Shown here piece after piece: positions 34,655-47,400 of a stretch of DNA of 64,000 nucleotides. The notes under the pieces were generated by a model that did no database searches, was not told where the DNA came from, and was given only the letters and a program-made list of their open reading frames with translations. Source of the DNA: Antedon mediterranea (lineage: Eukaryota > Echinodermata > Crinoidea > Comatulida > Antedonidae). Every line of letters begins with the position of its first letter. The first letter of the stretch is position 1. The position numbers and the translations under genes were made by a program. Where the stretch lies: contig NC_092676.1 of assembly GCF_964355755.1 (NCBI RefSeq), positions 22,612,288 through 22,676,287 of the forward strand, in the 5' to 3' direction.

Positions 34655-37600
34655 TATTCTATTGTAATCTAAATTTCAGTTTTTTGTACATCTACATGTT
34701 TATATTATTATCTATGAAAAATGTTGAAGTTGCATAAGGTCGGGTTTTATCATTGAGTGAGACGTCCGTCACGTGCATGATGCAGTTCATTATATCGCCC
34801 TCTGTCACTTATCTTACATTTAATTACCCATGTATCAAGTTGCTCCCCGTATTACGTCTGTTTTTATGACAACGCCTATTTTAATACTGTAGTGACAAGT
34901 GGTTTTGTATACGGGGCTCCTCTTCAGACATTATAATTACCATGATTAATTAATGAAGTGCGAGAATACAATTAAAATAACAGTTGTAATAGCTAGTTTG
35001 GAGGAAAAGTACTTTTGTAAACTTTATGTGACAAGTTGTTTGGTTGTATACGGGGCGCCTCTTGAAACAAATTATAGTATCTCGTGGGAAATACAAAAAC
35101 AGCCGCACAACTCATTACCATGATTAATTAATCTAATTTTGAGGGCGATATGAGTAGACTGGAGAAATGATAACGGAGTATAATGTAAAATCATCGCACC
35201 TATGTACGGTTATCTTGGATGATTCAGTGCCACCACTCAGTACCAGAGACCCAAGTTCATTCACATTGAAATTAGAATAATCTGAACAGTTGAAGCATTT
35301 AAACTGGTATACCTTATATTGTAATACAATTCAGCTTCAGCTTGAACGGTGTAATACAATAAAACCTGATCACAACACTTTTGTGAACAAAACCCACGAA
35401 GCGTTATGGTTTCGGTTCAGTAACCATTAAGATTGACAATAATTGTATGTAGGCACTATTGTTTGCTTTTGGGTGTTGCCGCTTTCGCCCTCTTTTCAGC
35501 CTTTGTTTACTGCTGCTTCACGAGAGACCTGCGTACCAATACACTCTGAACGGTGGTGTAGCTTGGAAGCTCTTTTCTATAAAGGTAAGTCCTAAAATAA
35601 TATATAGTGTTACTATAGGGTTAAATGAGTGTTTATTCGTGTTATGTACATCGTATCTGTAAATTAATAGAAGTTACCTTTGAGAATTATTACAAATGTT
35701 AAGACAAAGTTACTGATTGTCGAATTTAAACGAATCACAGCAGAGATTTGGCATTGTAACCTGTGTCCGCGCGAACATATCACGTAAGTTTAGTTTGATA
35801 AAACGGATAAACAGGTTTATAATTAGGCCTATATAACCAGATATAACCATGGAGTAAAGAATAATATAATAATTCTTTACTCCATGATATAACAATGACT
35901 TACTTTGTGAAAATCACGGCCGGTAGTTTTAGGTTAATTAACCATAACAAACATTATAATAAGTTTAAATATACACACTTTTTATTTGCATCCTTTTATC
36001 AACTGAAAAGTGTACAGTATAATATTAATATTTCATATATAAATGCTAGTATTAACGACAGAAATCAGGTTCCCTCACAAGTCCGTAGATTTAATTTAAT
36101 CATAATATGGGTTCAAATGTTACTTTCCGCAGACATTATAGCGGTAGGCCCAATGTCTGAACGGATCCGTCTGAACAAGGAGTTGTTATAAATAACTACC
36201 TGGTCTGAACAAGTAACTGTATATACTCGATCATATTTACTGACCATGACACCCATCCATTTAAATTATTACCAGAGTGCTATGCTAATTATATTCTTCT
36301 AGTCAACTTTTTGTTAACTTTAAGTATGTTCAAATATCGCCTCCGCCTTAATACAACACGGAAACAACCACTGTTCACTATGTACATAATGTAATCTGTT
36401 TGGTTGAAGTAGATAGGGCTTTGACAAAACTGTGGAAAAACAAATACTGTACTTTAAAAAGTTAGTTTGCAACTTGGGAAGTAAGCCGTTCAACCCATGT
36501 TTGTCAGTTACTGGCACTGTCATCATAACTTGGAGAAGTTAGAAAATAATTCACACATTTTTATATTTTATTCATAAACACTTATGGTGACAATCGAATA
36601 ACAGTGTGAGATGGTGTATAGTAATAAGTAAATTAATAAATAATAAAACGCAATATACGGAAGGGAATGGGAAAAAGTTAAAAATATATGTTATATACGT
36701 GTGTAAACTTTCATTGGAAAGTCTTCAAGCGAAGAATTCTACATTACGATAAACTCAGGGTACAGTGTTAGTAATGCGACTGTTCCTGTCGAAAAACATG
36801 ACGGTTAATTCGAATGGCAAGACTGGTTTGTGTTATGGATATATATTTTACTATGATTTAAAAATTATTTTATAAATTATGTTAAGTGAATCGCAATTTC
36901 TTTTTCTAATGGGTACAAAAGGTTAATCCTGTAAAAGAAGTGTGTACGTACAACAAAATTTCGATGCACTAGTACAATTGAATTATTCAATTCTATAGTT
37001 ACAAAGAATTTCTCACACTTTGACAAACATAAATTGAAGTCTTATTCTTATGTAAAAACGAATCCATTGATGTCCAAAGAAGTGTGTAAAGTAGTTATAG
37101 TTATTTCCTCAACAAAAATGTCTATAAATCTAACACTGTACCAGTTGTGTCCAACTATAGTTAGAACTATTCTAAAGAAAGTACAGTATCGTTGTTGAAT
37201 ATTGAAAAAAATCTAAATGTGTAATAGATCAAACAATTTAATAGAGCAAATTAATGATTAATACATTGGGTTTTTAACATTATGTGATTCGTGTGTGCTA
37301 CACCGAGGAGACGGGAAACGTAAATTGAAATAAACACAAACATTAACACTAACGTTAATGAAGATTTGTTATTCGGATAGCTAAGACATAGGTGCCTTTA
37401 AAGTGTGAGTAAGTTCCTTTGTAAAACCGAACCACAGTGTAATCTTTGGAGTGAAAGTGGAATCATTAGGTTCATTGACTATGACTTCGTTGTCAATTGT
37501 CATTTTTTTCTTACAATGTGGTGTAATTAACAAAGAATGTCTTTCTTGTGACATTCCAATGTTCCTTTTAAAAATAGTATCACACTGAGAAATGGAAACA

Positions 37601-38047
37601 AGATAACGAATAGCCAATCTGAATTAACGAACTTGCACTGAGAAGTGTCAAACGACTGTACTATTCAGCTTAAGAGGAATAATAAGTTGGCCTTAAATGG
37701 TATTTCGATAATTGAACCGATTTTTTTGTATACAATTCAGTGCTCTATAAAAATTACTATATACTGTATACCCTATTGTTAAGTTTGTTTTCGCTTGATT
37801 TACTAGATCATATAAAGTTCAAATTGTAAATGTTAATACGGTAAAAGAAAAGTATTGTAAAAGTACAGTAGGCTCTTACTAGAATCAGAAGCAATTATGG
37901 TCAAAAATAGAAAACTTACACATCCATATGCATAGGAAATAAAGTTTTTCGCATGCAATAATATATTAACCGATGTATTACATCTTATGAATTTGCAAAA
38001 AGTGATATTCCAAATATATACTTAATGATTATTTATTGTTGTTTTAG
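34655..38047. other. interval between genes C and D
   Basis: No coding exon recognised. A strong donor TATAAAG|GTAAGT at 35584/35585 may end an untranslated first exon of gene D, whose coding exon begins just after an acceptor at 38046-38047. A small hairpin flanked by 7-bp direct repeats lies at 35841-35893. Confidence 0.4.
35841..35893. repeat. 39-bp hairpin flanked by ATATAAC repeats
   Basis: Perfect 15-bp inverted arms CATGGAGTAAAGAAT (35848-35862 and 35872-35886) around a 9-base AT loop. Both sides are flanked by the direct repeat ATATAAC (35841-35847 and 35887-35893). It could be a very short inserted element with a 7-bp target duplication, or a hairpin formed by local rearrangement. 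Confidence 0.7.
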
Positions 38048-38069
38048 AACTTTATCAAGATACATCACA

Positions 38070-40382
38070 ATGACATCAGAGAGTTGCTGTTTATGCGGTA
38101 AAGCAGGGATTCTTTCAATCAGTGCTCTAGCGCTAGTGGCAGCCCTAGTCAATGCTGGTGTGTGGGTGAGCTGTGCAGTGGAATACTGTGACATATACAA
38201 TGCAACAGATATTAAGAATGAATGGGAGGTCGCTGTTCTTTGGTATACCCCACCAGTGGTGGCATTGGTGTTGGTAAGTATTCATCCCATTATTCCCTGA
38301 TCCAGGTTTATAGATTTAAAATACTTCAAGGGGACTACCGTACTTACACAAATATGTATACTGTTACAAAATATATTTGTAATTAGACACATTTAAAAGA
38401 AATATTACAGTTTAAGCTTATACTAAATGTCGAAATATATTTTCAATTGCAGAATAAATTAATTCTTGGAAGAGGTAATCTGGCTTTAAATGTTAAAAAC
38501 TTGAAATGCATTCAAACTAGTCTTGAGATGTCTTATTCCAAAAACGGGTTTGTCATTTTATATAATTTCGTTGTTTTTTTCAATTACAGATGATAGTTCC
38601 TACTGTGTTTGGTATTTGTATGGGTACCGTTTGCTACGACTCGGCAGTGGTAAGTTGCAAACTAATGTTATTGTTTTAGGCCTAATACTAGCTAGGCTAA
38701 TTAGGCATACTAGCTAATAGGCAAATAACCAGGAAAGATCGAACCAATCTCAGTATTGCTTCATCTAATGAATGCAGAAACTGGGCCACTTCTAGGCCGA
38801 GCTTCAACTGTTTTACGACACAGCAGACCACGCAGTCTACTGCCTTCTGCGCATGCTTACTGTACGTTTGAGTAAAATGTCTTCAATTTTAAATTGACGG
38901 TACGGTACTAGTACCTCTTCACGTTTTTCCCATATGCTTTAAAAGTTTTATAATCTATGTATATATATAAATATAAAACTTAATTTTAATTTCCAGGGTA
39001 CGGCTATTGCAGTATTCTCAACTCTATCAGTGATCGGTTCATTTGCATACATCTGCCTAGAACTTTTAGCTTTATATGGAGACAAGGAAAACATATATTT
39101 TGAAATATTTAATCGAGTTCTTACCTCGGAAAGTGACACCGGCGAATGGTTATGGAGAATACAGTTAGGCCTAACATGTCTTATAGTTCTTCTGTCAATG
39201 GTTCTAATATTTATTGGCTACTGCTCCTGTGGTATGATAGATGATGACGAGGTAAGTTATGTACACATTGATTAACAACGTACTAGGTTTGAAATAGTTT
39301 CAAAAATCATTTCATATATTTTAGAAAAAACTTGAACAATGGGACATGGTATTTACCTCATACCATATTGTTGGAATGATGACGTAATGATGTGTCTTTC
39401 ATATTAAGTTTATGCATTCTATGTTGTAATTAAGGACATTTTGACTGATTCGGTTATTTTGATTTGTTTTACTGTAGATGGAGTACGCAAAGGAAGAAGA
39501 GGAAGGAGGAGGAGGATTCCCGTCTGATCCAAATTATGGACAGTTTGACAGTTATAAAGGTAAGTTGTATAATCTATTGTCCGCCATAAGTATCAACGAC
39601 GCAGGATCCATTTTGAAAGATATGCTGAGGTTGTGAACTGTAGACCTACTTAATGACGACATCGTATTGAATAAGTTGTTGAAAGCGGGAAGGTAATCAT
39701 CAACATTTAAATGAAGAACTTCACTTTCCATGATCACCGTAGTTCTTGACGATGTATTATGACTTACAGTTTGCTTACAGCTTTGGTAAATGATTTTTCG
39801 TTTTCTTTATTTCCAGCACCGTATATGATTTCAAAAGCACCTCACAACAATTACGGAGAAAATGGACTTTCCAACAGACATAGCAGGTACAACGATGATT
39901 TGATAGCAGACCATCTCCGACCTAGGCCACAACAATCCTCAACCCACATGCCACAAGACCCATGGAGCAGGCAACCTACCTTCACCAGTCGACAAGAGCA
40001 ACACGTTGAATCGATGGAGAACAAATATGCTCGTTACGGTGCCCAACCTGCAGTAGGACCACCGATATCAAGAAGTTCTAGCACTCGTCGTAGCCACCAA
40101 GAACTACCAAGTCACAGAGAGGACACACGGTCATACAACGACCCAGGTCCACCACCACACAGCGGATCTGAGCCACTTTATCCGAGCAACCACAGACAGA
40201 GACGGCCTAAGCAACAGCGCAACAAGGATTCATCAATCTTGGATTATGGGAAGAAACGAAGTAATTATACGGGTATAAGAGATATACGATCTCATATGAC
40301 AAATGGACTGCCACGTCCACAGGTTGATTATGATTATTCTCAAGATAATGAGGGTTTTTCAACTAGATACGATTATTATTAG
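38070..40382 (+). CDS. tetraspan gene D, long tail ending YDYY
   Basis: Five coding exons (38070-38273, 38590-38649, 38997-39251, 39478-39559, 39817-40382) give 388 residues. Predicted membrane segments lie at about 11-32, 56-84, 89-111 and 142-164. The first loop has WVSCAVEYC (Trp32, Cys35, Cys40), and a potential glycosylation site NAT is at 44-46. After the fourth segment comes CSCGMIDDDE, then an acidic and glycine stretch (EEEEGGGG). A roughly 200-residue hydrophilic tail is rich in Arg, Ser, Pro, His, Gln and Tyr and ends RYDYY, close to the YNYY end of gene A. Exon 2 is the family 60-bp phase-0 exon. The acceptor before the ATG implies a 5' UTR exon. Its long tail makes it the closest counterpart of gene A. 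Function unknown, and it could be a membrane scaffold. Confidence 0.87.
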
Positions 40383-43054
40383 GAAATACTATATAGAAAA
40401 TTATTAGTACCCTACTCATGTAATCAACATAAAGAACTTGATCTTAATGATCTTAGTCAAAAAAACACTGCAGACAAATTACTAATTTTGATTTGCTTTC
40501 CACGCCGCAGAAGTTAAGGGCGGTAGTGTTAATTTCGTCATCATATGGATTTTCTCTATTATCATCATTGATAACGATATGTTCCAAGTTTATCAAAGAT
40601 ATAGCTTTTTGTTAATCTAAAGGCTAAACATTTTCCCTCTGTTCGTTATGAAATATTTGTACATTTCTTAGGAATTTAGTTAGTTAGAAGAATATGTTTA
40701 ATAAAGAATAATTTGTATGTTTTTTTTTAATTGCCAATCCTACTGTATTGTATTTATCCTATATTTATTTACATAACTGTACTTATAATACCAAAACGTA
40801 TTAATTAGCTATTGTATATTATATGGTAATAGTTTTAATATTAATATTATTAATCAATTATAAATATCTTACATGTAGTCCCAAGAAACCAAGAAAAGAG
40901 TGTGATCTCACATTTTTCTGTAGATACTAATAAATATATTATCATATCGCGATGTAGAAAATGTATGTTTGTACTAAAACTTATATTTTGCTTAATTGAA
41001 TTAGCTGTTTTTGCATAATTATTTCTAAATAAATATATACATTTTTTTAAAATAATGTGTTTGGAAATATTTTTTTTATTCGTTTGCACCATAAGGTCTT
41101 TTGGTTGCCTCCCAAGATGTCTTTATCATGACCAAACAACTATTAAGAAGTTACCGGACAGAGAGTTCTGACGGTAAAGCTTCGTTCCAATTTGACGCAA
41201 TGCAATGACGTAACGCAACGCAAAGTTGACCAATCTCAAGCGATGGATTATTCGAACAGTCGCGTGTGATTGCGTCTACACCCTAGTTCGAACCAAGCTT
41301 GAGTGTTAAATGAGTTTAAAAAGATACTCAGCGATTCCGTCAGCGAACCGTTACAAAGAAGAGGGCGTCAATACATATCCACCACAAGTTCCTGGTTCAT
41401 ATTCAATAGGGGTATAACATCATAATTATTCCATATTTCCCTATGCTTACACATTTAAAAGGCGGTCTTCATCAGTGCTATCCAATTTGAAGTGAAAGAT
41501 CGCGGGAAGGGCGTTAGCAAACGATACTATTGACAGGTTTCTTTCAATTAACACATTTCTTCAAATTAACTGTATTCATAAAATTAATAAAAACAATAGG
41601 CCTATGCCTATTATTTGGTATATCCACCTATAAAGTATAGGGACTCGTAGATAGATACTGTTATGAGTAACCCTTGTAAGGTCAGAAATTTAAATATCCA
41701 TAATAAATCCTGTTACAATAGAATCACTATTTCGCAAAGTACTGGTATTGTTGTGTCAATAAAAAGAAACGTCTTTTATGCTTCGGTGAGGCGTAGCATC
41801 TTGTATAGTATCACGGGCCGCGTCATCAATATTATCCTTGCACTGTCAAAAAGTAGCCTGATGACGACTGGGTTCGATTAAAAGTTACCGTAACTCATTA
41901 ACCTATTCCTTTAAGAGCATTACCACAATTTTGTTGGTATAGTAGCTGCTGACAGATTATATCAACATCAACTAATGTAAGTGATTGTCTGTTTTATTTT
42001 TGCTTTTATTTTATGACTCATGGGATTGTTTTATTGCTTTAGTTTCATTGAATTGAATCCACAGTATTAAATGAACACAGGCCAAAATATACATATTGTA
42101 TTGTGTTGATATACACTGGATTTACCTGGTGTGTTATTCTATTGTTGAATTATGTATTGGAAATTTGCTATGTTACAGTTGATAGATTTATTTATGTGAG
42201 TTTCAGTTTAATTGTTTGATTATATGTTAACCGATATTTCTTTGGATAGTACATTTCGACTTATTGTAAAAGTAAGGAATGTACCGGCAAACAAGGGTGT
42301 GATCCATATTGAGGTTTTAAAGTTTTATTGTGTACCGCCAATTGTGACAACGACAGGGTTAAGAAATACAAAAGGCAGTGTGTCATTCACACTGTCTTTC
42401 AGGGCTTAACTTACAATTGTATAAATCGGGATCAAGCGACCAGCATGTGTGACAAACTACATTTACTACTCAATATGAGGGAACCTATTTATCCGCAGCG
42501 CCTTAGATTAAACAAAATGATCAGCATAACACCGTTGATGCAGTATATGTTTAAAAGTTGAGGTTTTAATACAAAAAAAACTTATGTTCATTTTCATGAT
42601 TACGTCATGTGCGATATCTTGTCAGACAAATAATTAGGCAATATTATCCCATTCTTTGTATTTTCGCATTGAACTTAAACCTTTGTTTGGAATGGTACCA
42701 TGCACCAAAAGTAAAATTTAACAATTTGCAAGTGTTCGTCATGCCATGTGAAAACAATTTCGGTAACCGAGAACAAATACTCCTACGTAGTTGAAATATT
42801 CTAAGAGAATCGTGTATGGTTATAACAATATTATTATTATTTTCCATATAAAAACAGGTGATTCAGAATCGAATTCTAAACACCCATCAATAACTTTCAA
42901 CTGACAAAAAAGGAACACGTCTGTTTTAGGTCTGCGCGTACAAGACGCACCTATACATAAGCGCTGCCAAATCCGATAGGAAACGAAATAGGCATCAGAG
43001 AGAACCGCCTAGAATTAAAGAACTATATAAGTTAAGAGGAACAAAACTATCAGG
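40383..43054. other. gene D 3' UTR and D-E interval
   Basis: Gene D poly(A) signal lies near the left end. The remainder is AT-rich without a recognised exon. A GACGCAATGCAATGACGTAA segment at about 41.2 kb looks repeat-derived and loosely resembles the complement of 22.74-22.82 kb. A donor-like ACTAAT|GTAAGTG near 41.98 kb is a weak candidate for a gene E leader exon. Confidence 0.4.
40700..40705 (+). terminator. poly(A) signal, gene D
   Basis: AATAAA 318 bp past the stop, followed by TTTGTATGTTTTTTTT, a GT/T-rich downstream element. Confidence 0.7.
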
Positions 43055-44458
43055 ATGTGTAAATGCCAGTGTATGGTTGTCGGGCGGTGTCGGTTCAAAC
43101 TTTTAAAAGCATGTGGAGTCATCTTGGTTTTGTCAGGCCTTCTACTGGTGGGATTTGGAATCGCGGCCTTCTTTGAATGGGGACAGTTTACAAATGACAC
43201 GGCAGGCGGGCCCATCTGGGCTGGTCTAGTGGTAAGTCAAATTATGTAACTTAACTTTTTGAAGAGAAGAATATAAATGACAATGAAAGAAAATAAAACT
43301 TCTTGACGAAATGGTACGCAAACATTTGTTTATACGTGGTTTTATTTCGTGTTTTATAGGCAATTGTGACGGGTATATGTTCATTTTATATAGCATCTAC
43401 GTTATCTGACGATGATTGGGTGAGTTAAGAGCAAAACAGTAGTTTATTTTGAAGAGCAACATCATTTTAATGATCATATCAGTTTGTTTATGAGTCGTTC
43501 TTACACTTTTCTGAATTATTTTATCATAACTGTAAACATAGTCACGATTTCAAGTCAAGAACACTTTCACATGCAAATCACATGATCTGCAGCTACTTAA
43601 GACTAGTTAGGCAGACCAAGTTATTATAATAAAGGTTTACAAATAATTCTACAACGTTTAAAACTGAATAAACTATACTCATTATTACAGTATTGTTTAT
43701 GTATGTATATTTTATTTGAAAAACATTTTGTATCTGTATCTGTCTCATATTGGGTGCAGTTTTTCTCTAGAGAAATAATTCTATTAAGAATCGTGGCAGA
43801 TCTGAGATTTGTAAGAAAGCATTTTACAACTGCATCAAACCACTACTATCATTTTTCTACAGGGTGTGCGAGGTCTGGTTTGTTTCACCCTTCTTTCATT
43901 GGTCACCATGGCAGCTAGCATTGGCCTGATTGCTTGGAAACTTTGGGAAAATGATTACTTTGTTAGTAAAGACAAATTTGAAGCTTCTACGACAGAAGAC
44001 CCTTCCGAATGGACATTAACTATAGCACTCTTTGCAGCGGTCAGTTTTGTCGGACTTTTAGTAATGTTATCAAGTACGATTATAGGCTGTATTGGATGCA
44101 GGTGTCCTGAAAGTTCGGAAGTAAGTGTTTGCTTATTAGTATTTGCCACACACATATGTTACGTCTAAAGGTTTGCACAATGGTGGAATACGATTTTAAA
44201 AATATTCTATTAAGTAAATACCACTTAAATATCCTTAAATATTTTGACTTAAATGTCTTGTAATGAATAATGCTAGAATCAATGATCCACACAATCTGCT
44301 AACCCGGTAAATTTCTTTAGCGCCAACTATCGCTTGGTACTCCTGCGTGAAACATAATTATAGTTTCAATAGTTACCTTGCTGTGTTTAAGGAGAAAATT
44401 GCACATTATAGTAACCAACGGTCCTTTTCTGTTACAGCTCGTTTCCGGAGTGATATAG
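43055..44458 (+). CDS. tetraspan gene E, compact form
   Basis: Four coding exons (43055-43231, 43360-43419, 43863-44120, 44438-44458) give 171 residues, the shortest member. The N terminus is cysteine-rich (MCKCQCMVVGRCR). Predicted membrane segments lie at about 18-40, 51-75, 80-103 and 128-157. GGPIWAGLV at the start of the second segment followed by AIVTGICSFY is the best match in the cluster to CD20/MS4A and TMEM212 proteins, which carry a similar PIWxG motif. NDT (47-49) is a possible glycosylation site. Gene E lacks the W-x2-C-x3-C loop motif of B, C and D. The last exon encodes only LVSGVI. Exon 2 is the family 60-bp phase-0 exon. No clear poly(A) signal was seen close downstream. Function unknown. 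Confidence 0.85.
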
Positions 44459-47400
44459 TTAGAAACTACGAATGAATCATTTCAACAAAATACAAGCGTT
44501 TACACCAAAAGGGAATGACAGTATTTAGACGTATACTTATGCAAGATTTAAAGATTTATTGGAATCTTATTGGTGGAATCTGAACTAAAATTAACATATA
44601 TTTATGAAAGGAATTATTTAAATTTATTACCGTATGGTTTCCCATGTTGCATTCAGTTGGTGGATGATGTTCCTATCAATGAATGATTTTGAGACATTAT
44701 TGTGTAATTAGCATACTTGTACTTGGACAAGAAATAAGTCATTATGATAATATTCAGTTGGTGATGGTTTAAAAATAATATAATAATGTGGTTTATCAGA
44801 TTTGAATAATTATTATTAGGCCTTACTGGGAGTAATAACTTGTTTTTATCAGGGAATCGGTAAGTAAGTGATCTCGGAGGTAGTGCATTTGGGAAAACTA
44901 GAGGACACCATTTCTTAATTCACAAGTACTAGTTATATATTACATCAGAGTTAGGAAAACATCTCATTTAGTATTACAGTAGGCCTACTGTTGTTGCTTG
45001 ATAACGTCTACAGTTTTTAAATTATCTTCCTCAATTTTTTAGCTATATACCAGCACACCATGCTTATTGACTTTCATGAAAATGGATATATTGGTGACGT
45101 CACAAATGCTTATTGAAGTCTCGAGTTATCTGCATCCATCAGAATGGGCTGAAATATAAAATAGCACGCCCTCTATCGTTCTTTTTCATTTTGCAAAGTA
45201 ATTCGCTCAGTTTTTTTGTTCGAAATGTATTATTATTTATTGGTCACAAACCATTTGGAAACAATTATAGAAAGAGATAGGGTTTCACAAGCCGAGAGAG
45301 TACAACAGCAAGCTAGTCTTGTTTGGCAATAGATTTTAATGTATTAAATCTTTATACAATGCATTCTCGTTTTTATTTCTGCTCGTAAGTTTTGGCTTGT
45401 CATACCTAAAATCAAAACGCTCGCTGGTGGCGCTACGTGTAAACAAAAACACCAATAAGTCCAGAGAAACAAAATGAACATGAACGACCGCAATGCTGTT
45501 ACATTGAAACAAGACAATTTTAATATCATTGTATACAGGGTTGACTCTACATTCACAAGACGACAAAGTTGATGCTCATATTATAACATTACTAATCTAC
45601 CATTATTCAATTTGCCAATTGTTTTTCCCTAACTGATGAAGTAAATATGTAAATATATATTAGTTCGACTAAAAGCAGATTGAAAATTACCAAGATTATC
45701 GAGTCGGAAAAACCTTTCCAACATGCAATAGGCTTTTTTTCCTCACAACATTTCTTTAAATTTCTTACTTAAACTGATATTTTTTTTAATTTGATGTTTT
45801 TATTTGTCAATATTAATAAACACTATTCTAAAATTACAACTTAACGAGAAGAGAATGACCATAGGCTGAAATAATTTTCAACATTTTTTACACCAACACA
45901 AAATGACTTCCGACCTGTTTTGTTTGTGTATCTGTTGAAAATTAGGCACACCGTAGTCAATGTGTAGTGATTGACGGACGAATAGGAATTTGGCTATTTA
46001 CACGCCATTCAAAGCCTATTCATACAGAGCAACGGGCGGATTAATAATAACCACAACGGTCTTTTGAAGACTTGCAGTTTAAATTGGAAAAAAAGTTATC
46101 TTCTAGCACATTAACATGAAAATAGTGCATGACTTTTCACTCAAAACCTTTCACACACGCAATCAAAAATAGTTAACATTTCACAAATCCTGACATGCGC
46201 AGAAACGTCTAAGCCACATTAGAATATTTAGGTCTAAACATCTTAGAATACCCTGTAACACCAGAAAAAATAGCAACCATTAAAAAAGCCTAGGCATTCC
46301 AAAATACTGAATAAGATTATGATATTCCCAATGTTTTAATAGACAGTAGAGGTATACCTAAAACCATGGTTTTTGACAAAATTATTCTCTAATAATTACA
46401 GAAGCTCTGTGCCATATCTTTGTACACACATCACATAAGCAGTGCCAAAAATAGTATTATTACCGCCCTCGATGTTCAACATTTACTTTTTTAATTCAAC
46501 AAACTCTTATTCCATTTATCGACCACCATTCATTGTTTTGTTCTAATTTCTTTCGGATAAAGCGCAATAGTATATACAGTGCTGCATTGAATATTTGCCA
46601 CAAAAAAAAAAGTAATTACGAAGTAAAAATAAATCGTAGAAGCACCAACTGGAATAAAATGGAAGAAAATTATCGGCTAAAAAAACGAAAATAAGTAGGT
46701 AGAATGAGCATGCGCACATGAGCGCTAAAAGTATAGTTACCGCCCCCATCGTTTACAATGGTATGCTTATGGTTGTGCGAAATTAATTAAATGGTCATGC
46801 GTGGAGTAAGGCATGTATGGAGAGTTATGACCACCCTCTGCCGTTGATCATTCTTACGCAACCGTTATTACTAGACTACATTAACTTACAACGTAGTAAG
46901 GACTAAACTTGCTACCACTACATATAAGGCTACCTCACTTTATATACATTGACTTATCTACTAAAGAACCAATAACTTACACTATTAATTACCGTCTGGA
47001 GTGACGTTTAAATTACGCTCGACTGTTGGTACAGAGAATAACAAAATAACTAAAGTGCATTTAATATTAAAGCTTTAGTTAAATTCGCTGAAAACTAGTA
47101 AAAAGATCTAAAAGAAATTAATTGATTCTTATTTTAAATAGGATTAACAATAACATAAATGTGACCAATTATATGTCTTACCTAAACCCAATGTGTCTAT
47201 ACCACGCGGATTTCATATTGACTATCCATCGTATATGAATTAACCTATCGACAAAGTAGGTGTTAACCAGTTATGTAGGCCAATAATACCTATGTCTACT
47301 TTTATAACAGTAAAAATATTTGGTTGAATGCCAATATAAAAATGTAGTAATATTAATGTATATCTAGAGTAAAAAATATACAAGAAAAAACACAAGAATT

